Shown here: positions 1 through 12,279 of the stretch, one piece after another
Layout: every line of letters begins with the position of its first letter
Numbering within the stretch: the stretch's first letter is position 1
From: Hibiscus mutabilis
Lineage: Eukaryota > Streptophyta > Magnoliopsida > Malvales > Malvaceae
Assembly: GCA_019671005.1 (NCBI GenBank)
Contig: CM033717.1
Location: forward strand, 73,825,850 to 73,889,849
DNA: 64,000 nt
Direction of reading: 5' to 3'
Notes under the pieces: model-generated
Told to the model about the DNA's origin: nothing
The model's database searches: none
What the model saw: the letters and a program-made list of their open reading frames with translations, nothing else
Translations under genes and position numbers: made by a program

Positions 1-883
1 CTTTTGAAATTTTCAATAAATTTAAAATATTTAAAAAGTATTTTTATTATTGTTAAAAAATAATTAAAATGATTTTTTTATTCTTAAAAAGTTAAAATTT
101 GTTTTGTGAAAAACTAAAAATATAAAGAAAAGAAAATATTTTCTTAAACTTTGTGATTTAATTCAACTTAATAATATTTTTATTATTTTAAAACAAAATG
201 TAATTATTCAACTATTGTTTTAAGATAACCATTTGCGGAACACGAGAACTATCAACTTTGATAGTTTTGCAAAAAAAAAAAACCTAAATTGATAAAATTA
301 TTAAATATAAAAAGTAAAATTTATTTAATTGACTCAAATTAAGACAAAATTAATAAAATAAAATAAGACAAAATTAATAAAATAAAATAAAATACACTAA
401 ACAACATAACACATAATAAAACTTACAAGTAAACCAGATACAAAGATGGCGATTAAGGCCAATTTACAAGTAAACAAGGCAGCAACAGCAAAGTGAAATA
501 ACAAATTGATGACCAGACCACCACAACGGATAAATAGAAGAGAATCCGACAACTACAATGCCGAGATTCGAAGACTAAACCACCACCAACACTATGACAC
601 ATTGAAAACGACACTAGAAAACCAATTTCTTGCAGGTAGGCACGAAATTTAAAGCAGAAGACAGGGTTGAAGTTCAAGTGTGAAACAAGTGATACAAGAC
701 CAAGAGATATGGTCTAGAAAAGAAGACGGATAAAAAAAGTGAACGGAACCGAGGAGCAAAACGGTGTTTACAAGGTATGCCAGAAGTAGCCATGAACAAA
801 GAGCAAAAGAAGAAAGAAAAAACTAATCTTCAAACAGTATTTTGACTTTTTCTTCCCAAACACAGTATAATTTTGACTTCTTT
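1..883. other. AT-rich gene-free stretch
   Basis: No convincing gene was seen. The first 420 bases are very AT-rich; near 340-395 a short run built on 'aagacaaaattaataaaataaa' units is repeated. The open frame on the minus strand at 453-677 has low-complexity composition and no family resemblance, and part of this stretch is probably the 3' flank of the bZIP-like gene that ends at 884. Confidence 0.5.
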
Positions 884-3800
884 TCATTGTCCCAAAATGA
901 TCTTCCCACATAAAGCATCATTCTGAACCTTGAGTACCTTGTTTTCAAGTTTTAACTTGGCGTTCTCCTCCAAAAGTTGTGATACATTACCCTTAAGATT
1001 GGCACTATTCTTTAATGAAACATTTTCAGCCTTTAGTGTCTCGTTTTCGATACGCAATGGATCGGCCTACAATTAAAACAACCGAGTAAAAACGTCTATA
1101 CCATCATATGTAAGCTCTAAAATGAGAAATAAATGTTATAGCCTCTACTAGGACACTGTAATCAAAGTTTTTTTTTTGAAAAACAATATAGAAAATGGGA
1201 TGAAAGATGGAGTCGTCACCGGCCATTTTAGTAGGCCGGACACTATTAAAAATTAACCAAAAGTTTAAAAATTAAGTTCGGGAGTCGATTACGCGTGGAG
1301 AAAGATTAACACCCCACGACGTCCAAAATTGGTACCGTGTTGATTTAATTTTGTCTTTGCAAGAAAATAAAAATTCAAATTTTAATTTAAAATTTAACCC
1401 CAAAAAGATGATATAAGGAGAATATCTCCTTAATTACAAAAATTGAAAAAAATACACCTAACCGCTTCCTAATCGATTTCTAAAATAAAGTGGAAAATAT
1501 TCCTTAATATTGTAAATATTTCGTAATATATTAAAAATAATGACGCAATATACATTATACATATAATAATATATAATACATATATTCGAGCATTGTTTGC
1601 ACGTGCGTGGAATGTATCGTTTCAGCATATCAGGCATGAAGGTAACAAAGTGACATATAGAATGGCTAGTTTGATCACTACTGGTGATTTGTTGATTTAT
1701 GTTTATTTCGATCCAACGTCGGGAGCGGATAGTTTGTTATAGTTAGTTTTGTTCTTTTAGTCGGGTCATGCTCGTTGTTTCTGTAATTATCACCTGAGGT
1801 ACTTTATTCCTCCAACTAGGTTAAGAAAGTTTTTAATGAGTCCAAAGATAACATGTTTTTTTTTATCAAAAAATATATAATACACATATATTACATATTG
1901 TACAGTTAAAAATAATGATATAGTATACATATATTTAATGTATATTCAACATAAATATATATAATAGACTACACTAAACATACTGTAGTGGTAATAATAT
2001 ACTAAATTAATATACATATATTATATATAACATATGAAATATATAATATGTAAGTGATTTTCAAATAATATAAAACTATACGCAGAATATACATAAAAAA
2101 TATATAAACTAAACATAATTTAATAATAACAATAATATAATATAATATACATAATTTTATATGATATAATATATTTATATGTATATGATATATATATAAT
2201 ATAAACATAAACATATAATAATATATGTAATATAAATTTATATTATATAAAATTTATACGTTGGCCAGAATATGAAAACAAATAAACTGTAAAAATATAA
2301 AAATTTATAATTTATATAGGACTATAACTCTATGATATAACCAGCGTGCAATTAATAATATATGTAATATAAATATAATATAAAAGGTGACTAAATTGAA
2401 AAACAAATAAACTGAAAAAGACAAAAAAATCAAATTTGCAGAGGATACGAAATCGTTTTGATATGCTTTTATACTACTTTTTTCCAAAAAAAAATCTCAT
2501 TTGATAAAATGACAAAAAAACGTCGTTAAAACTCTTATAAAAGGCGTTTTGATCCAAAAAAATTTATTTGCTCTTTGTAATTACACAGAAAAAAGGGGAA
2601 GGCACTCAAATTCTCTCAACTCCTCTCCCCTGCCCAGATGATCGACCGCCCTCGTCTGCAGAAGCGCCACCGTCTTCATCGCCGTTCGTCGGCGTCACGA
2701 GCGGCGACCGGAGAACATGCAAAGGCACCAAAAGGTTCGTGTCTTCCTCCTTTATTCTAATCAAACCTTCTTTTTTATCAATCATTTTTCTATTTACGTA
2801 GATCTACAAAAAACGAACGGGTTTCCAAAGTTTTTTTTTACCTTTTTGTCTTTTTTGTTTGGTTCGGTTGATTTTTTGTTTTGTAATTTTTGTGTATTGA
2901 TGTTGATAATTTGTTTTCTGTTTTTATTTAGGAAGCTTTTTTAATCCCCCTTTTTTTACATTGCATGTTGTTGGGGTTTTATACCCGAAAAGATACATAT
3001 ATAGAAATATAAAAATCCATTTTTGCTTTTTTTAAATTTAATCATGCCCTTTTTTGTTTTTGTAGGGCGGTGGAGTAAATTTTGGGCGGTGGCACAGTGC
3101 GGCAGGGCGGTGGAGAGGGCCGATGTCGCGCATGCAAGCCACGGAAACCGAAGAGTCGGCACGTGACATGCACGCGGCATGGGGAGGATGAAAGGACATG
3201 GTCGGCAACGGCTAAGGAATAAGCATTTAGGTTTAGGTTATTTTTTAGGGTTAGGAGTGTTTAGGATAATTGGACTATTAATTTGGTTATTGTAATGGGT
3301 ATGTAATTGGGCAAGTTTAGTTTAGGTAATTGAGTCTGTTTGGGTTAAGGAAATAATAAAAAGAATTTTAATTTTTTTGGTTTAATTTGGCTATTGGGCT
3401 TAAAAGCCCGGACAAAATGGGTTATGACAACTTTTACTGGGACACCATCTACTAACAAAACTGATAACCATTTAAACAAAAGTCTATTATCAAAACCCAT
3501 AGGAATAACTATCATGAAATGCCAAGTAACAAATATGAAGTTATTTTTGCTGGGAACTAACAATTGCAGCAGTGAGGTGATGCGATACAAAAAGAGAAAA
3601 ATCTGAAAATGTTTTAGGCTACATTGTTTGCTTAAACCTTCAACTTTCTATATTTCCATTTTTGTTCTCTCATGCTGAACAAGGTCAAAAAACTTCATCT
3701 ATTTTGCCCATGCACCAATGTTAGAACAAGCCAACATTGACACAAGTATGGGATCCATACGAGAAAAAGGTTAAAGTTGTTTCTCTACATCAGTTAAATC

Positions 3801-5958
3801 TAGAATTGTAGGCTTTATGTTCAAGTCGAATCCATTCAACGGTCAATTGATTTTAGATTGGTGTGTTGTTGTTATTACATTACATGATGTCCTAACAAAA
3901 AAGAAGAAACAGAGAGGCTGCCAAAGAAAAATCATAAAACAGAACAAACAAAGAGATCAGGCTTTTAAGCTTGAAAACCATAGGTCCATAATGTTTTAAA
4001 TTGTTTAATTAAGATTAAATGTATAAATCCAGTCCAAACAACAACTTGGTCATGTGTTGAGTATCTTATTTATATAGAATTTAATGTAATTATATATTTT
4101 AAAAAGTAATTAATATTATGTATTCACATATCATTATTATGATCAATTTGATAATTCATGCAACTTTATTTTCATTCATAAAAATTACTATATATTTAAG
4201 TACATGCAAAACAAATCTTTCCATCTGTATCTTTCTCTAGGATTCTTTTATACAATACCCCAAGCTTTAAGTTTCAAGCAAAGTTAATCCCTAATATCCA
4301 TACTTGAGTTTGAGCAATATAGCTAATGACCACCAGCTACTACAACGTGTTAATTGGACACATTGGTAAGTGTTAGAAGTTCAAAACTACCTTTCTTATT
4401 CTCCCAATATGTGTTGAGCAAGTTAATTAAAAATGAAAATTTGTAGCAACCACGCATGCTAGCATCTTAAGCCAGCATCCTTTCTCACTATTATGACCAA
4501 TTAGGAGTATATTCATTATTTCTTCAAGCAAAAAAGAAAAACAAAAAGAAAATACATGTATATGAAGAGCAGAAAGAAAAGAGACATACCAGATACTGTG
4601 TGGGTTTCCAAAAGAACATTTTGTTTGCCATGGTCCTGCTTCAGTTGCAAAAGATCATTCCTCAACTGATCAATCATTGCTGCTTGCTTAGTCAAGGTTT
4701 GATTCATGGAAGCATTATCCTCTTTCAATGACCGATTCTCTTCCTTTAAAGAATAATTTTCTCTAGTAAGGTTCCCCAAATTCGATTGCATTTGCACTTT
4801 GTCATTCTGTTTCCAAAGGAAAAAACACATCATTCATTACTCACATCAATAGGGACAAAATTTTTATATGTATTGGGATTCTGATTTTATTTAAATTTTC
4901 CTGTTTATATTCTCTAACTAACATTTTCCAACTGCAATGCTTCTTATTGACTCACTTTGGATGGAAAAATAGGGCTATAAGAAAACACTTTTTTGGCAGC
5001 TAAATGATTGCCAATTGTCAAACAAACTGATTTTTGGTAGCCAAATCCTTTTAGTAAAACACATTTTGAACCAAACCAAGAAGTACATTTTGCTTGCTCT
5101 TGCTGTTTGAAAATCATGGTTTTGAAAAGAAATTACCAAAATTATCTCATTTATTTTTTCTACTTTCCAACATCTCGTTTAAAATATTCATTTTAACTTC
5201 TCATAGCAATTGTTGACACACTTAAAATTCTCAAACAATAGTTTTTCACAACATTTTTCAAACACGCTTTGATTTTGAAATGACAATAGCTAAAACTGAA
5301 AGAAATTAACTAGAAAGTTTATGGGTTTTATTTGTGTTAAATATTTGATAGTGGAAAACCTTTTTTTTCTACAAGCATGCCTAATTTAACTCTAAAAACT
5401 AAAAATCCAAATCTCTAATCCTAAAATCTAAACCCTAACCCCTAACCATAAAGCCTAACCTTTACTCTCTGGCGATACGCCTGATAAATTTGCTTTTTCC
5501 TCTCATTCCGATCAGCTGCAGACAAACTAGACTGGCTTTTTTTCAAAACTCTGGCACTAGAAGTGTTTGGAGATGGAGATGCCTGGACTGTGCTTCCATT
5601 AGTCTGGTTTAGGGTAACCCCACTGCTTACTCCGGCATGATTTTGCGGATAAATTGAAGCTCCATGATTCCATCCTTGTAGCTGAAAAGAACAAAAAAAA
5701 ATCAAACTCAAACCAAATTTGAATACAACCGGAATCTATGTAACCTATCAAATCACTGCAATTCCCGTATTCTGTATATTAAGAAATTAAACCACAGCAA
5801 TAAATCGGCGAGGTATCTTGATTTGTTATCAGAAAAGTAGAAGATTATTAAGTCAACGAAACGATCTAAAATAAAAAAGAGAAGAAAAAGAAAAATCTTA
5901 CATTTGCTTCAACGGGATTCGATGAGTCGGAAAGCAACTGGTTCCAGAACGGATCCAT
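884..5958 (-). CDS. bZIP-like coiled-coil protein with atypical basic region (4 exons, about 221 aa)
   Basis: Deduced exons, in transcription order: 5958-5902, 5681-5466, 4806-4597 and 1066-884, giving 19+72+70+60 residues plus stop. The start is the ATG opening MDPFWNQLLSDSSN. Residues about 76-95 are a basic stretch (RNERKKQIYQAYRQR) followed by about 125 residues of heptad-rich coiled coil (for example NYSLKEENRSLKEDNASM and LLEENAKLKLENKVLK). This resembles a plant bZIP, but the usually invariant Asn of the basic region appears as Gln (the N-x7-R core reads Q-I-Y-Q-A-Y-R-Q-R), so DNA binding may be altered or absent. Splice sites keep phase 0 throughout. The third donor is GTATCT; the stronger nearby GTATGT would shift frame, so a missed small exon is possible. 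The last intron is about 3.5 kb and contains TE remnants. A regulator that dimerises through its coiled coil is an inference; the precise family is not recognised. Confidence 0.6.
1190..1345 (-). repeat. Fragment of the LTR family, inside the bZIP-like intron
   Basis: The string with 'ggccattttagtaggccgga' followed by a 'gggagtcgattacg' block and 'ccaaaattggtacc' matches, with substitutions, the same order of motifs in the solo LTR at 31.3 kb and, inverted, in the LTRs at 37.2 and 44.3 kb. Only the R/U5-like part is recognisable; the ends are unclear. Confidence 0.65.
1500..2500. repeat. AT-rich low-complexity block in the bZIP-like intron
   Basis: Dense TATA/ATAT microsatellite-like sequence (1540-1600, 1880-2400) typical of decayed TE or intron DNA. 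The open frames here consist of I, Y, L and F codons only and are not genes. A direct repetition of 'taatatatgtaatataaat' is seen near 2218 and 2356. Confidence 0.5.
2530..3420 (+). other. GC-rich promoter-like segment, probably TE-derived
   Basis: A TATA-like 'ttataaaagg' at about 2535 is followed by a C-rich, GC-rich stretch (2600-2740) and a second GC-rich stretch (3060-3200) within very AT-rich DNA. No long coding frame follows. It may be a promoter/leader of a transposable element inserted in the bZIP-like intron; this is inference from base composition and layout. Confidence 0.3.
3421..4515. other. Remainder of the large bZIP-like intron
   Basis: Plain AT-rich intronic sequence. Short opposing open frames at 3345-3606 look random. 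No splice-flanked conserved exon was recognised. Confidence 0.4.
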
Positions 5959-6164
5959 GAATCTGATCGTTTCAGCAAAAATAGAATAGAGAGAAATCGA
6001 AACACGGACGGGCGTATTTGAAGTGAGAGAGTGGCGAATCGCGACATCGCCTTGCGTTGTGTAGATGGCGTCGTCGATTTAGCGATCCATTGTGCGGCGC
6101 GCGATTTTCTTTCGTGCGTTTGACTTGGTAAACGAAGAAATTTCTCGAGATTTACATGGGCTTG

Positions 6165-6672
6165 ATTAAAGCGTTCAAACTTCGGTTATCGGTGAATTAA
6201 CTGAATTATCAAATTTTATATTTTATATATTATATATTTATTTTGGTCACTAAATTTTTAAAAATTATAAAATGATCATTAAATTTTATTAAATTAGTAC
6301 AAAATGATTATTAAATTTATTAAATTATTAAAAAATAATCATTAAAATTTTCAATATTTATCAATAACTTATAATGTGCAATAAAAAATGATCATTTTGT
6401 AATAATTAGATAAGTTTAATGGTTATTTTATAACTTTTGAAAGTTCAGTGGCTAAAAAGATTATTTTAACATAGTTTAGTGACTATTTGTGTAATTTACC
6501 CAAAATTTTATAAAAAATTTCGGTTAACCGAATTAACCGAACTTTTTTCGGTTCTGTTAAAATTTTTCGAAAACATTTCGTTTCGGTTAACGGTTAATGA
6601 AAAAAATCGGTTAATAAAATTTTAGAAGTTCAGTTCGGTCGGTTAACCGAACCGACCGTTTGAACACCCCTA
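6165..6672. mobile_element. hAT-like MITE (CGGTTAACCG-rich) with a nested second MITE
   Basis: The left end 'gcgttcaaacttcggttatcgg' and the right end 'ccgaccgtttgaacacccct' are degenerate inverted copies, and the right part is full of CGGTTAACCG palindromes. Between them (about 6228-6495) sits a second inverted-repeat unit: 'ggtcactaaatttttaaaa' at left against 'gtgactatttgtgtaatttaccc' at right. The outer TIR resembles the TAGGGGTG ends of hAT-like MITEs. No transposase is present. Confidence 0.55.
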
Positions 6673-7059
6673 GGCTTGACTATAAAATAAGCGCTTAAAC
6701 TAAGTTTTTTTTTGCAATAAGTACAAATATTTTTCAGTTGAAATATAAGCTTAAAATTTTATTTTTGATTAAAATATGAGCCAAAGTAATTTTTTCAATT
6801 GACTTTAAAACAAGCTAAAAATAAAAATTTAAACACTTAATAAACTATTCCAACTAAAAATAATATTTTAATTATTTATTTCAACCAAAAAAAATTCTAG
6901 ACACTCCGGATCCATATAGCTCTAAATTCTTTTCCCAACTCCGAATCCATATAGCTCTAAATTCTTTTTTTTTATCCCTCGGTCGAACCAACCCAACCCG
7001 TGACCTACTCTCATCTCATCATTAGACTCAATTGTTCAAGGACATGTCAGGATCGAACA

Positions 7060-7490
7060 TTAAAAAGGGTTTACATGCTGAATTTTAAAAATACAATGAC
7101 TTATTAATTGTTTAAACTCAAAATTCAAAAAATAATGTGTAATATGTCTAGTATTTAAAATTTTAGTGACTTAAATTGTTATTAGGCCAAAAATTCGAGA
7201 GGCCCATACCCACCTTTCTTTAGTTTAACCTCTATTTAATTGATATTTTAATTAGTTCTTGTAATTTTAATTTAAATACAATGACTTATTAACTATTTAA
7301 AAATACAATGACTTATTAAATGTTTAAACTCAAAATTCAAAAATAATGTGTAATATGTCTAATATTTAAATTTTTAGGGACTTAAATTATTATTAGGCCA
7401 AAAATTCGAGAGGCACTTACTTATATTTCTTTAGTTCAACCTTTATTTAATTAATATTTTAATTAGTTCTTGTAATTTTAATTTAAAAGG
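7060..7490. repeat. Imperfect tandem duplication, about 220-250 bp unit
   Basis: Two consecutive copies run from 'aatacaatgacttattaa' through 'ggccaaaaattcgagaggc' to 'agttcttgtaattttaattt'. The copies differ by small indels and substitutions; the junction has an extra short repeat of 'aatacaatgacttatta'. Confidence 0.75.
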
Positions 7491-7766
7491 TAAAACTTTG
7501 ATACACAGGTTGTGTAAAATTAATTTTACACAATCTTGTGTATTTACACTATAAAAACCCAAATCCTAAATTCTTAACCCTAACCCTAAAACCCTAAACC
7601 CCACACTCTAAACCCTAAACCCTAAATTCTAAACAGTGACCTTAAATTCTACACCCTACAACCTAAACCCCTAAACCTTAAACCCTAAACTAAAACCCTA
7701 ACCCCTAAAACTAAAAGGCAAGTGTAAATTAAAATTTACACGGGCTGTGTATCAAAGTTTTTTCCC
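7490..7766. mobile_element. MITE-like element with internal telomere-like CCCTAAA runs
   Basis: Terminal inverted repeats read 'aactttgatacacaggttgtg' at left and 'ctgtgtatcaaagtttt' at right. The core is degenerate CCCTAAA-type sequence. The same structure recurs at about 18379, 54719 (opposite orientation) and, interrupted, at 36.0/44.5 kb. It is short, non-coding and non-autonomous. Confidence 0.75.
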
Positions 7767-7769
7767 AAT

Positions 7770-8385
7770 TTAAATACTTATTTTTTACAAAGACTAAATT
7801 ATTGCTAAACCAAAACTGATAAGATATTTAAAGCTTATAACAAGGCCCAGGGGTTGGGCCTTAATAATGCTCTGTTTTTTTTTATTGTTGTATACTCCAC
7901 TCTTTTGTCATCACAAATTAATAAATAAGATGACAATTAAATGTTAAATATTGTTCGATGGTGGCATAGAATTTAGAGTTCTCTAATTTTTAGAAAAAAA
8001 TATGAAGTTTGAAAGTTTTCCGTAATTAAATTTTACATTTCTTAAAATGAAATTTAAAAATTCAAATCAAATTACATTTCAAATCAAATCATAATTGGAT
8101 GACGAATTTTTCTCACTTTAAATATAATGAAATGAAATATTAATTATAATTAATTAAAAAACTTTAAATATTTAAATTATATATATATAATTTGAACATC
8201 TATTTTGTAACATAGTTTTCTTTAATAAAACTAAAATTGAGATGTCATTGCCAAACCCGCATTATCAAGTCTACCGGGCTTGACTGGAATTGAACTCTCA
8301 AAGTTCATGGCTGGAAAGATGATTTGTTTGTCACGCGGTTGGTTATTTTTATATTTCTTTATAAGTATAAATAAACATAGCGTTC
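7770..8385. other. Intergenic AT-rich sequence
   Basis: No gene or clear repeat family recognised; a stretch near 8255-8330 is less AT-rich but has no sustained frame. Confidence 0.4.
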
Positions 8386-8890
8386 GACGAATTGTACATG
8401 AACTGTTTGTATAATATTCGTTTATAAAGTTAAATAAACGAGTATGAATAAAATTTTGTATGTTCGTTTAATAAACGAACACGAACACATATGTGTTAGG
8501 TTCATTTATGTTCACGAACAAGCTCATTAATAGGCTTGTTTACTCGGTTCTTCTTTTCCTTTTATTTTTTTATATTTTAAATATTAGTGAAAGTATGAAC
8601 TAAATTAAATACAATGTGAATTTTGGAGTTCAAATTGTGAAGCCTAAGGAACTTAAGGACTAGTGGCGTAATTTTACCATTTTGGCAAATGTTACACGAA
8701 CATGTTTGCAAATGTATAAACGAACATTTTGGCGAATGCTAAACAAACGAACATGAACACGAACACCTTCAAAAATAAACAAATAAACATGAGCACGATA
8801 TTAAAAAGTTAAACCAACACGAACAGAGCAAAACATCTTCAAAAAATAAATGAACACAAACAGAATTTTGTTCGTTCATGCTTGGTTATT
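8385..8890. repeat. CGAACA-rich inverted-repeat element
   Basis: Many copies of 'acgaacatgaacacgaac'-type motifs on the right side and their complements ('gttcgtttataaag', 'tgttcgtttaataaac') on the left form a loose foldback of about 500 bp. A related patch occurs at 15370-15590. No coding capacity. Confidence 0.5.
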
Positions 8891-9784
8891 TTGCTGTTGG
8901 ATGTTATTTTGCTGAGCATTAAGAAACGAGTGATGCTGATAGTGTTACTTGCTCTGGTGGTAGTTGTAGTGTTACTCATGTTTCCTGTGTTTTCATTTCA
9001 TAATTTGAAATGTGCTATTCCAACTCTTCAGTTTTAGTAAATATTTGTGTTCGATATATACTTAGATATACTACATGGAGGGGTAAACACAAAATTTTAT
9101 GTTAGAGAGTCCGAGCCTATAAAATTTTAAGAGGGTGAATGTATAAAATTTTAGGGATGACAAAAATAGATTTTTAATAAAAAATACATAAAAATTCTAA
9201 AAATATTTATAAATCATATACGAATTTTACATTTTCAAAGGGACGACCGCTCCCTCAAACTCTCCTCGCTCCACCCATGATGTCAGGTATAATCTAAAAG
9301 TATTATGTTATCGCCCTTTATGTCAAATAAATTGAGGAACGAGATTAAATATTTTTACGCTGTCCCACTACTATACTGATCAGTTACTAAACCTCTCCCC
9401 TCTAGTTTTCAAACTTTATTTTTTTTGTTGCGTTTTCTTAATACCAGCAGCGAATTTTGGTCGTTTTGCTGGTTTGTATATAAATAAAATTCATCTTCTT
9501 TCGTTGAATGTTTCATTTTTAAGTTTTTCTTGTTTTTAGGTTTTACTTTGACAGATTCATATCACATCTGTTTTTATGATTGTATTGTTGTCTACTTTTG
9601 TGGCAATTCTTTCGTCTACTTTGTAACAGTTTTGGTCTGTCTTTTGACGATTTATCGTTCAGGTGACGAGTATCATCGAACGTTTTGCCAGCGAAGGATG
9701 ACTGATTGTTATAATTATGATTCATTTTTTTGATTTTGTCGATATGCCAAGAACAAGCGATAGAAGATTTTGCTTTCTTTATAG
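8891..9784. other. Intergenic sequence, no supported gene
   Basis: Short opposing open frames at 9530-9733 have no recognisable similarity. The stretch near 9240-9290 has C-rich TE-like sequence. Nothing further can be supported. Confidence 0.4.
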
Positions 9785-11271
9785 TGTAACCCCCTAAATC
9801 GGGCCTAAAAGAAAAGTTCGAATTTAGAAAGTCACATTTGAAAACTTAACCCTCAAGAAAACTAATTTTAAAAATTACACTTAAATTTAAAAAGAAATAT
9901 ATATATATATAACAAAAATTTAATAAATATCTTATAATAAATAAAACATAAATATCATAAACTAATGTCCGAATGTTTGATAAAAATCTCTCGATGAAAA
10001 ATCAGAGTAAATAAATTCTAAAATTATAAACTCAAAAACATGAATAGCCCTAAAGTATTAAATTACAACCGTATCCCAAAATAATAAATAAAAATTTGAA
10101 TGAATAAAAATAATTTGTACTGAATGATAAAATAACCAGATAAAAGTGAGATCCTTCGAGTACCACGTCGAGAATTCAGCCAGAACGAAAATTTAATAAA
10201 TATCTTATAATAAATAAATTGCTTAGTGTGTCTCTACACACATAAATGAAGAAAGTTCCCCAGAACTCCTCACTACAAGTACCAATCCGAAGTGGAATTC
10301 AGCCAGAAGGGTAAAACCACTGAATTTCCCCGAACAAATCACAACCCATGCTCATACAATGATATGATGGTTAGAAATTCAAATTCATAAACATAGTTCC
10401 ATAAATTCGATATTCCGTAAAACATACTTCATAAATCATAGTCCATAAATCCGTAAATCATATTTCCGTAAATCTGATGTTTCATAAATCATAATTAAAA
10501 CACATTCTAAAATCATATGCACGTGATGTCAACCATACAAGCCATAATACATATAAATAATCGCATAAGAGGTAAAACACCAACACATAGAAAAATAACA
10601 TATAATTTATTTATAGCACCGGAAAGAAATACACCTTTGAATGTTGTGATTTTCTATGATCAGAAGTATTAGATCTAACTATATCGGTACCAGATTAAAC
10701 TTGGGGTTAAAGAAGTACATATCGATGGAAATTAATTAGTAAGAATTCAACAAATATCAATAAAAGAAAGAAAATTAAAAGTGATTCGCATGGTGTGAAA
10801 TCGGGGTATTAGCATGGAATAGTATAGAATTTGAGCTTGAAGAAAATAACGAATGACGGCGCATGGTTCAGGGGATCCCGATGAGGCGTGTGGATTTGTT
10901 TTAGAGAATAAGAATTGGGTTCTTTAGGGTTTTCAATTCAGATTATATATATATATAAGTAAAATAATATTAGTAGATAAAAAAATTAAAGAAAAGAATT
11001 CAAGGAAAATATGGCTTCCGAGTTCTTATTGAATAAAAAGTGTTCCAAAAATAAAACAAAATATTTATTTGCTGCATCATTTCTTTGAAGTTTTAGAAGA
11101 CTTCAAATTAATCTTTAGATTTTTAAATATTATGATTTTAATCATGAAATCCAAGTTTCTCATAATTTAGTCATGAGTTTAGAAATTAAAATTTCCCAAA
11201 AATTAGGGTTGTCTAATTAGGGATTTGAAAATTTAAGGTCTCTGAATTGGGAGAAATTTTAAAGTGTTACA
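9785..11271 (-). mobile_element. Possible solo LTR (about 1.5 kb)
   Basis: Read on the minus strand the block begins TGTAACACTTTAAAATTTC and ends near GATTTAGGGGGTTACA, the TG...CA form of gypsy-type LTRs. A short internal repetition ('tttaataaatatcttataataaata') occurs at about 9917 and 10190. I see no matching 5-bp target duplication (flanks 'tatag' and 'gcact'), so it could be a rearranged or mis-bounded element. Confidence 0.4.
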
Positions 11272-11829
11272 GCACTCTGGATTATGTTCTTTATATCTTT
11301 CACACTCTTTGAAATTTATTAAGTTTTATATTTTAATATTTATGGTGTGATTCTTTTGTAATCTTATCACTTTAAATATAATCTAATAAATTTCTCTTGT
11401 TCAAAAAAATTTTTTTTACGCTCTTGCCGTTTGTATAATAGCATAAGTCGAACTTTTACACGTTTTGCATTATTATAACTCAATTTAATTTTAATATTAT
11501 TAAATAAATATTTTTTTGACATACGCATGTTGTGTAAAATATAATTTTTTCTAATGTTTGTTACTAAAGATAAAAAGTCCACCCTTAAAATTCATTTTTT
11601 TTATAATGATAACTGGATTTTGTTAAAAAATCATGGAAGATATCTTACAAATACAGCTCACTCAGAAAAGAGAATAATGAGGACTAGTCTACCAAAATCT
11701 TATAAAAAACCAAAAGCGCAAAGGAACGTAAATACTTCCATAAAGATGAGTATACCGTTAAAATCCATAAGCCTTCTTGAATCTCCTTGTCTCTATCCAA
11801 AAGAGACGCATTACGAGATGAAAAAAGAG

Positions 11830-12250
11830 TGGTGAGCGAGCTAAACTATCAGGCAAATTGCTCCGCTAACCAGGACTGATTACATCAGCAAACAACCATA
11901 AACCGAGTGGGATATATCTTTCTATGACCACCGACATAATTATAATTAGAAACTAGAGCCGTAAATATCTATGTACGAGCACCAAACGGCCGCTAAGATA
12001 TGTTGAAATCATGACAAATAGATAGATGAAATGAAACTACAAAATTAAAAAAAAAACGTGTCACAAAGGTAGAGGAACGTGCCATAAAGACATAGATTTT
12101 TATTAAAAATATTTTTAAAAAATAAAAATAATAAATCTGCTGGTTGACAACTAATACTAATACTGATTGACGACCATCGGCTAAAGAAACAAATAAAAGA
12201 ATAAGGTTGGCGATGCTAGGAATGGTGCTAAGGAAAAATAAGGTTAGGAA
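11830..12250 (+). repeat. Dispersed repeat family, copy 1
   Basis: The run 'ccgctaaccaggactgatta', then 'accgagtggg', 'tatgaccaccgac' and 'aactagagccg', recurs in the same order at 34.8-35.16 kb, and parts appear inverted at 14.4-14.7 kb. Non-coding; the superfamily is not recognised. Confidence 0.6.
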
Positions 12251-12279
12251 ACCTAAGAGCCACGCTGCAGAAAATTCAA

